Assembly (NCBI GenBank): GCA_964625575.1
Contig: CAZVBQ010000001.1
Span: 1-64,000, forward strand
Source: UTCHB3 sp964625575
GTDB taxonomy: Bacteria > Bacteroidota > Ignavibacteria > Ignavibacteriales > Ignavibacteriaceae
Length of the DNA stretch: 64,000 nt
Direction: 5' to 3'
Notes under the pieces: model-generated
Seen by the model: only the letters and a program-made list of their open reading frames with translations
Database searches by the model: none
What the model was told of the DNA's origin: nothing
Position numbers and translations under genes: made by a program
In this document: positions 59,880 to 64,000 of the stretch, in pieces
Position numbering within the stretch: position 1 is the stretch's first letter
Layout: the number at the start of each line of letters is the position of its first letter

Positions 59880-62063
59880 ATGGCTTTACTTGATACTCTC
59901 AATCCGCAACAAAAAGCAATTGTTGAATATAATAACGGGCCACATGTTGTAATTGCCGGGCCCGGGACCGGCAAAACCAGGGTTCTAACATATAAATTGG
60001 CGCATCTGCTCGAACAGGGAGTGGATCCGGAGACTATTTTATGCGCTACATTTACGAACAAGGCAGCAACCGAACTTAAACGGAAAGTAATGGAACTGCT
60101 TGGGAAATCAGATATTGAGTTCCCATGGGTGGGTACTTTCCAGTCCGTTTTTGCAAAGATACTTCGTGTTGAAGCCAAAGCACTTGGTCACTCCACCAGT
60201 TTTTCGATTTATGACACTGAAGATTCAGAGTCGTTGGTAACGAACATTCTCACCGATTTCAATATAAGCAGTGAAGCACTCGTCCCGCGAAATGTCACCC
60301 GGAGAATAAGTTTTCTGAAAAATACCATGGTATTTCCGGAAGATCTTCAGAAGAAGGAAGACCGTTCTTCGATAGAAGAAAAATTCATCAAGGTTTACCT
60401 GGAATATCAGCGGAAGATATTCGAAAACGACGCAATGGATTTTGAGGATCTGACCTTAAAAACACTCGACCTGCTCCAGAACAACAAAAAAGCCTTTAAC
60501 AAATACAAGAAAAAATTCGATTATTTTCTGTTCGATGAGTTTCAGGAAACCAGCACCGCCCAGTATGAGATAATAAAACTCCTTTGTTCCAAAGGTGGAA
60601 AGATCTGCGCCCTTGGTGATGATTCACAATCAATTTATAGCTGGAGAGGCGCGAAAAACGCGAATATTCACCTTTTAAAAGAAGATTTTTCACGGGTAAA
60701 GCAGTTCCAGCTCGATCAGAATTTCAGATCGACATCAACCATTCTTAAAGCTGCTTCGGAAATTATAGCCCGGAATGAAAGTTTTATCGACAAAAAGCTC
60801 GTTTCCAAAGCCGAGGAAGGGGAGCACCTCTCACTGATCAAATGCTCGGATGAGAAGGATGAAGCTTATCAATTGGCGAAGTTCATCAAAGATGAAATTG
60901 CTGACAACAAATATTCATACTGCGATTTTGCCGTTCTTTACAGGACGAATAACCAGTGCAGGGCCTTCGAGGATGTTTTTGTAGAAGAAGGACTCCCGTT
61001 CAAAATTTACGGCGGCATTGAGTTTTACAAGAGAAGAGAAATTAAAGATCTCATCGCCTATCTTAAAGTGATCATAAATCCTAAAGATGAGGAGAGCCTT
61101 TTAAGGATTATGAATTTCCCTCAGAGGGGAATCGGCATGACCACGATCAAAAGAATGATCGCTTTCTCCAAGAAACACGAGGTCACTCTCTTCGAAACCA
61201 TGGGTCGTGTTTTCGAGGTAATTGACATTAAAGAGAGAATTCAGAAGAACGTAAAGAATTTCAAGATACTTCTTGATAAATACATCGTTCTCCGCGACAA
61301 ACTTTCGGTTGGAGAACTTACTCATGCCATGGTAGCTGAACTTGAGCTTCAAAGGCTTTTCAATGAGGAGACAACTCATGAATCACTCGATAAAATCGAC
61401 AATCTGAATGACTTCCTGAAGAGCATCTCTGAATTCTCAACAAAATATCCCGACGCATCAATTGAAGAGTATCTCAGGATCGTTACTTTGATGACGGATC
61501 TGGACGGCATCGATGAGTCTGACAATTCGATCAAATTGATGACGGTTCACAGCGCTAAAGGTATGGAGTTCCCCGTAATTTTTGTTTCCGGACTTGAGGA
61601 ACAGCTATTTCCACTCTCCACCAAATTTGCCCCGGAGGCAACCACCGAAGAAGAAAGACGACTCTTTTATGTGGCGGTTACCAGAGCTAAGAAAAAGGTT
61701 TATCTCTCACACGCGAGAGCAAGATACAGGTTCGGTGAAGTCGCATATGAGAACAGATCGCTCTTTATAAATGAGATTTCTCCCGCGCTTCTGAAAGAGG
61801 AAGACGCAAGCCAGAACCGTAAAGGCAGAAAGACAAAAAAAGAGAAAATTATTCAGAAATTCCAGTCGATCGGTTATGTTGATTGGGAACACCAAAAGAC
61901 CCTTATCAAAGTTGGCAGCAGGGTTTTTCATGAACAGTTCGGACTTGGAAAGGTTCTCTCAGTTGTTGGAACCGGTGACAATCAGAAAGTAACCGTTGTA
62001 TTCGACGGAAACAACATGAAACAACTTATGTTAAAATTTGCCAAATTGAAAGTGCAGAATTGA
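59880..62063 (+). CDS. pcrA: UvrD/PcrA-family DNA helicase
   Basis: 727-residue superfamily 1A 3'-5' helicase. Motif I AGPGTGKT (26-33), motif Ia CATFTNKAATELKRKV, motif II LFDEFQETSTAQYE (the usual DEYQDTN reads DEFQETS), motif III LGDDSQSIYSWRGA, motif V MTVHSAKGMEFPVIFV and motif VI LFYVAVTRAKKKVYL. The C-terminus (VGSRVFHEQFGLGKVLSV) is the PcrA tail domain. Role: repair and replication restart. Its stop overlaps the TTG of the next gene. Confidence 0.92.
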   Translation: MALLDTLNPQQKAIVEYNNGPHVVIAGPGTGKTRVLTYKLAHLLEQGVDPETILCATFTNKAATELKRKVMELLGKSDIEFPWVGTFQSVFAKILRVEAKALGHSTSFSIYDTEDSESLVTNILTDFNISSEALVPRNVTRRISFLKNTMVFPEDLQKKEDRSSIEEKFIKVYLEYQRKIFENDAMDFEDLTLKTLDLLQNNKKAFNKYKKKFDYFLFDEFQETSTAQYEIIKLLCSKGGKICALGDDSQSIYSWRGAKNANIHLLKEDFSRVKQFQLDQNFRSTSTILKAASEIIARNESFIDKKLVSKAEEGEHLSLIKCSDEKDEAYQLAKFIKDEIADNKYSYCDFAVLYRTNNQCRAFEDVFVEEGLPFKIYGGIEFYKRREIKDLIAYLKVIINPKDEESLLRIMNFPQRGIGMTTIKRMIAFSKKHEVTLFETMGRVFEVIDIKERIQKNVKNFKILLDKYIVLRDKLSVGELTHAMVAELELQRLFNEETTHESLDKIDNLNDFLKSISEFSTKYPDASIEEYLRIVTLMTDLDGIDESDNSIKLMTVHSAKGMEFPVIFVSGLEEQLFPLSTKFAPEATTEEERRLFYVAVTRAKKKVYLSHARARYRFGEVAYENRSLFINEISPALLKEEDASQNRKGRKTKKEKIIQKFQSIGYVDWEHQKTLIKVGSRVFHEQFGLGKVLSVVGTGDNQKVTVVFDGNNMKQLMLKFAKLKVQN

Positions 62064-63931
62064 TATTGAAAAAAGTTTTCTTATTCCTGTTGGTTGTTTT
62101 TCTTCATTCCGGACTCTTTGCACAAGAGTTCCGGGGAACATGGCTCGCCAGAAACAGTCTCTCTTCAAAAGATGTGCTTGCAAAAGCAATGGACAGTCTG
62201 GCCGCGAACAACTTCAACACGGTATTCGTTAACGTTTGGAGCCGTGGCTACCCACTTTGGAAAAGCGATGTCTTTTTCCGTGAGACCGGTGTCTATATTG
62301 ATCCTACATTTCAGGGCAGGGATGTGCTTGCAGAGGCAATTGCTGAAGGCCATAAAAGAGGTCTGCACGTTGAGGCATGGTTTGAGTATGGATTTGTCGG
62401 CGGTTGGACAGGTAATCAACCACCCGGAGGAAAAGGCCCCGTCTTCAACTTACACCCTGACTGGGTGGCAAAGAAGCAGGATGGTGGAGAGATGGACGGA
62501 TCAAATTTCTATTGGATGATCCACACCAAACCTGAAGTGCAGAATTTTCTTATTGCCATGTGCACCGAGATCGCAAGAAATTATGATGTCGATGGTATCG
62601 AACTCGACAGGATCAGATACTCGAGCACGCAGTATGGCTATGATGCATATACCGACAGCCTTTACCGTGCTGAAAATAACGGGAATCCTCCACCGGTAAA
62701 TTATGCAGATACCAGTTGGATCAGATGGAGAGCCAACAACCTTAATCAGTTCATGGTCCGGGTGAAAGATTCGATCAAGACAATCAACCCACATGTGAAT
62801 ATTTCGAATGCGCCATCGCTTTATGCTTCAGGCAGTTACACTTCATATGTGAATTTCTGCCAGGACTGGGTTGGTTGGCTCCGGGACGGTTCAGTTGATA
62901 ATGTTCAAGTGCAGTCGTATGTCGGCTCATCATTCTCATTCGGCGCGATTCTCGACTATATTTTACAGCTGGTTCCGGATAAGAACAAGGTTTATCCCGC
63001 TTTTGCTATTTCTCCCAGTGGAACCAGCATTACGAACCAGGAAATTTCCAACTTCGTTAATGTTACGAAAACAAAGGGATTCAAAGGTAATGCCATTTGG
63101 TACTTTAGTGACCTTGGTCCGGTTTTTCCCTACATAAAACAAAATATATATCAGACTCCAAACTACCCGCCTCATTCGTCAGCCACGTGGAGGGAGTTCT
63201 ACAAGATAGTAGAGATCGGCGACCAAGCTAACGCGGTCAGAACCGGTACCTGGACTCAAAGCACGGTTTTCGGATTTAACGGGCCATCTTTTTACGCTGA
63301 TAATTCAACACAGGCTTCTGTGAATTATTTTGTCGATGTACCTGTTGATGGATTTTATGAGGTTTACGCATTTAACGTTACCGCCGTGAACAGAACTGAC
63401 TCCGCAAAGTATGGCGTGATCGATTCATCCGGTAATAGCACGACTTATCTCATTAACCAGAACGATGTGAATCTGAGAAGATGGTACAAGATCGGAGATC
63501 ATTATCTTAAGGCTGGTCGCAGAAATGTGGTAAGACTTTCGAATGAAGGACTTTCAACAGGCAAATTGCTAAGCGCGGATGCCGTGATGGTCGTACTTAA
63601 CAGGCGGCTTTCGCCAACAGCCACGTCGGTTCATGAAAATGATGAAACCGGCTTAAAAAAAAAGTCCATAAAGTCTTTTAACATAAAAAGTTATCCTAAT
63701 CCATTCAATGGAGAGTTCAAAGTTTCTTACGACATTCCCGCTGAAGGCCAAACGGAGATCAAGGTTTTCAGCAGTTCGGGAGAGTTGGTAAGAGTTTTAG
63801 ATAGAGCAGATAAATCTCCCGGTTCTTATGAAACAAGCATCAACTCCAACGGGTTGGCAAGTGGTGTTTATTTTGTAACTATCGGGCAAGCCGGATACTA
63901 CGAGGTGGTCAAAGTCATACTAAACAAATGA
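62060..63931 (+). CDS. Secreted GHL10-type glycoside hydrolase with T9SS sorting domain
   Basis: 623 residues. A signal peptide (KKVFLFLLVVFLHSGLFAQ) is followed by a family-10-like glycosyl hydrolase domain (GHL10/DUF187, about 20-370; EFRGTWLAR, FVNVWSRGYPLW, GLHVEAWFEYGF, VDGIELDRIRYS), a beta-sandwich resembling the golvesin/xanthan-lyase C-terminal domain (about 385-515), and a T9SS sorting domain (KSYPNPFNGEFKVSYDIP, ending KVILNK). Start TTG 62060 overlaps the helicase stop (TTGA); TTG 62066 is equally possible. Substrate unknown; relatives act on peptidoglycan or polysaccharides. Confidence 0.85.
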   Translation: MILKKVFLFLLVVFLHSGLFAQEFRGTWLARNSLSSKDVLAKAMDSLAANNFNTVFVNVWSRGYPLWKSDVFFRETGVYIDPTFQGRDVLAEAIAEGHKRGLHVEAWFEYGFVGGWTGNQPPGGKGPVFNLHPDWVAKKQDGGEMDGSNFYWMIHTKPEVQNFLIAMCTEIARNYDVDGIELDRIRYSSTQYGYDAYTDSLYRAENNGNPPPVNYADTSWIRWRANNLNQFMVRVKDSIKTINPHVNISNAPSLYASGSYTSYVNFCQDWVGWLRDGSVDNVQVQSYVGSSFSFGAILDYILQLVPDKNKVYPAFAISPSGTSITNQEISNFVNVTKTKGFKGNAIWYFSDLGPVFPYIKQNIYQTPNYPPHSSATWREFYKIVEIGDQANAVRTGTWTQSTVFGFNGPSFYADNSTQASVNYFVDVPVDGFYEVYAFNVTAVNRTDSAKYGVIDSSGNSTTYLINQNDVNLRRWYKIGDHYLKAGRRNVVRLSNEGLSTGKLLSADAVMVVLNRRLSPTATSVHENDETGLKKKSIKSFNIKSYPNPFNGEFKVSYDIPAEGQTEIKVFSSSGELVRVLDRADKSPGSYETSINSNGLASGVYFVTIGQAGYYEVVKVILNK

Positions 63932-63958
63932 AGTGCTAAATAACCATAAGGACTTAAA

Positions 63959-64000
63959 ATGATAGCGCCAAAAAAACTTGCAATCTTGGTTGGTGGCGGA
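63959..64000 (+). CDS. Start of a probable 6-phosphofructokinase, cut off by the window
   Basis: ATG 63959 opens 14 codons, MIAPKKLAILVGGG, preceded by AAGGA. The Gly-rich ILVGGG is how phosphofructokinases (including PPi-dependent ones) begin before PAPGIN, but other nucleotide-binding proteins start in a similar way. Confidence 0.45.
   Translation, partial: MIAPKKLAILVGGG

Noticed and set aside
1..64000. CRISPR arrays, insertion sequences, prophage or microcompartment genes
   Set aside because: No direct-repeat arrays, transposase motifs, phage genes or shell proteins were recognised on either strand.

Overview
This window looks like a chromosomal segment from a member of the Bacteroidota/Chlorobi/Ignavibacteria branch, most likely an ignavibacterium; that is inference from family-level cues. 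The cues are: several secreted proteins ending in type IX secretion (T9SS) sorting domains of the 'NYPNPFNPST' kind; an 11-gene complex I operon without the NADH module; a PorV/PorQ-type outer-membrane protein; atpD-atpC split from the rest of the ATP synthase genes; and promoters of the Bacteroidetes -33/-7 type (TTG-N20-TAnnTTTG/A). Nearly all of it is dense housekeeping DNA: no gene-free stretch exceeds 200 bases, and no insertion sequence, prophage or CRISPR array was seen.

Layout, left to right. 1-191: 5' part of a tRNA-Phe gene and a terminator. 192-2462 (-): secreted Asp-box (BNR) propeller protein with a T9SS tail. 2592-7349 (+): purC-pgsA-pgpA-cinA-thpR-recA, closed by a strong terminator. 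7386-11014 (+): recX, a flavin-reductase-like protein and acetoacetyl-CoA synthetase. 11098-17881 (+): a self-contained lipoate-dependent 2-oxoacid dehydrogenase module (E3, lipB, fused E1 alpha-beta, E2, lipA). 17957-28631 (+): six consecutive envelope or secreted proteins, namely two T9SS cargo proteins, a lipoprotein, a TonB-dependent receptor, a PorV-like protein and an NHL-repeat lipoprotein; the last four are packed almost without gaps. 28730-30534 (+): atpD-atpC. 30569-43973 (-): a long run reading nuoABCDHIJKLMN, cysteine desulfurase, an unknown 105-residue protein, an IscA-type protein, superoxide dismutase and a Lon N-domain protein. 44172-47893 (+): alr, an unknown helical protein, a mannose-1-phosphate guanylyltransferase and an unusual RpiB-like isomerase. 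48059-54617 (+): pyrK-pyrD-folC-rho-pdxA-methyltransferase-ftsE. 54653-57620 (-): adk, tadA, tRNA-Arg(ACG), coaX and birA. 57799-64000 (+): dnaK, a PcrA/UvrD helicase, a secreted GHL10-type glycosidase and the first codons of a probable phosphofructokinase.

Functional links. Complex I is followed by Fe-S assembly genes and superoxide dismutase, which fits building and protecting its clusters. The 2-oxoacid dehydrogenase sits with both lipoate-attachment genes, downstream of acetoacetyl-CoA synthetase, which suggests branched-chain amino-acid or ketone-body use. TadA lies next to the one tRNA it is known to deaminate. The parts least explained by known biology are the six-gene envelope cluster, the RpiB-like enzyme whose catalytic Cys position is Asp, the superoxide dismutase with two plausible starts (Tat-exported versus cytoplasmic), and the small protein inside the Fe-S assembly genes.
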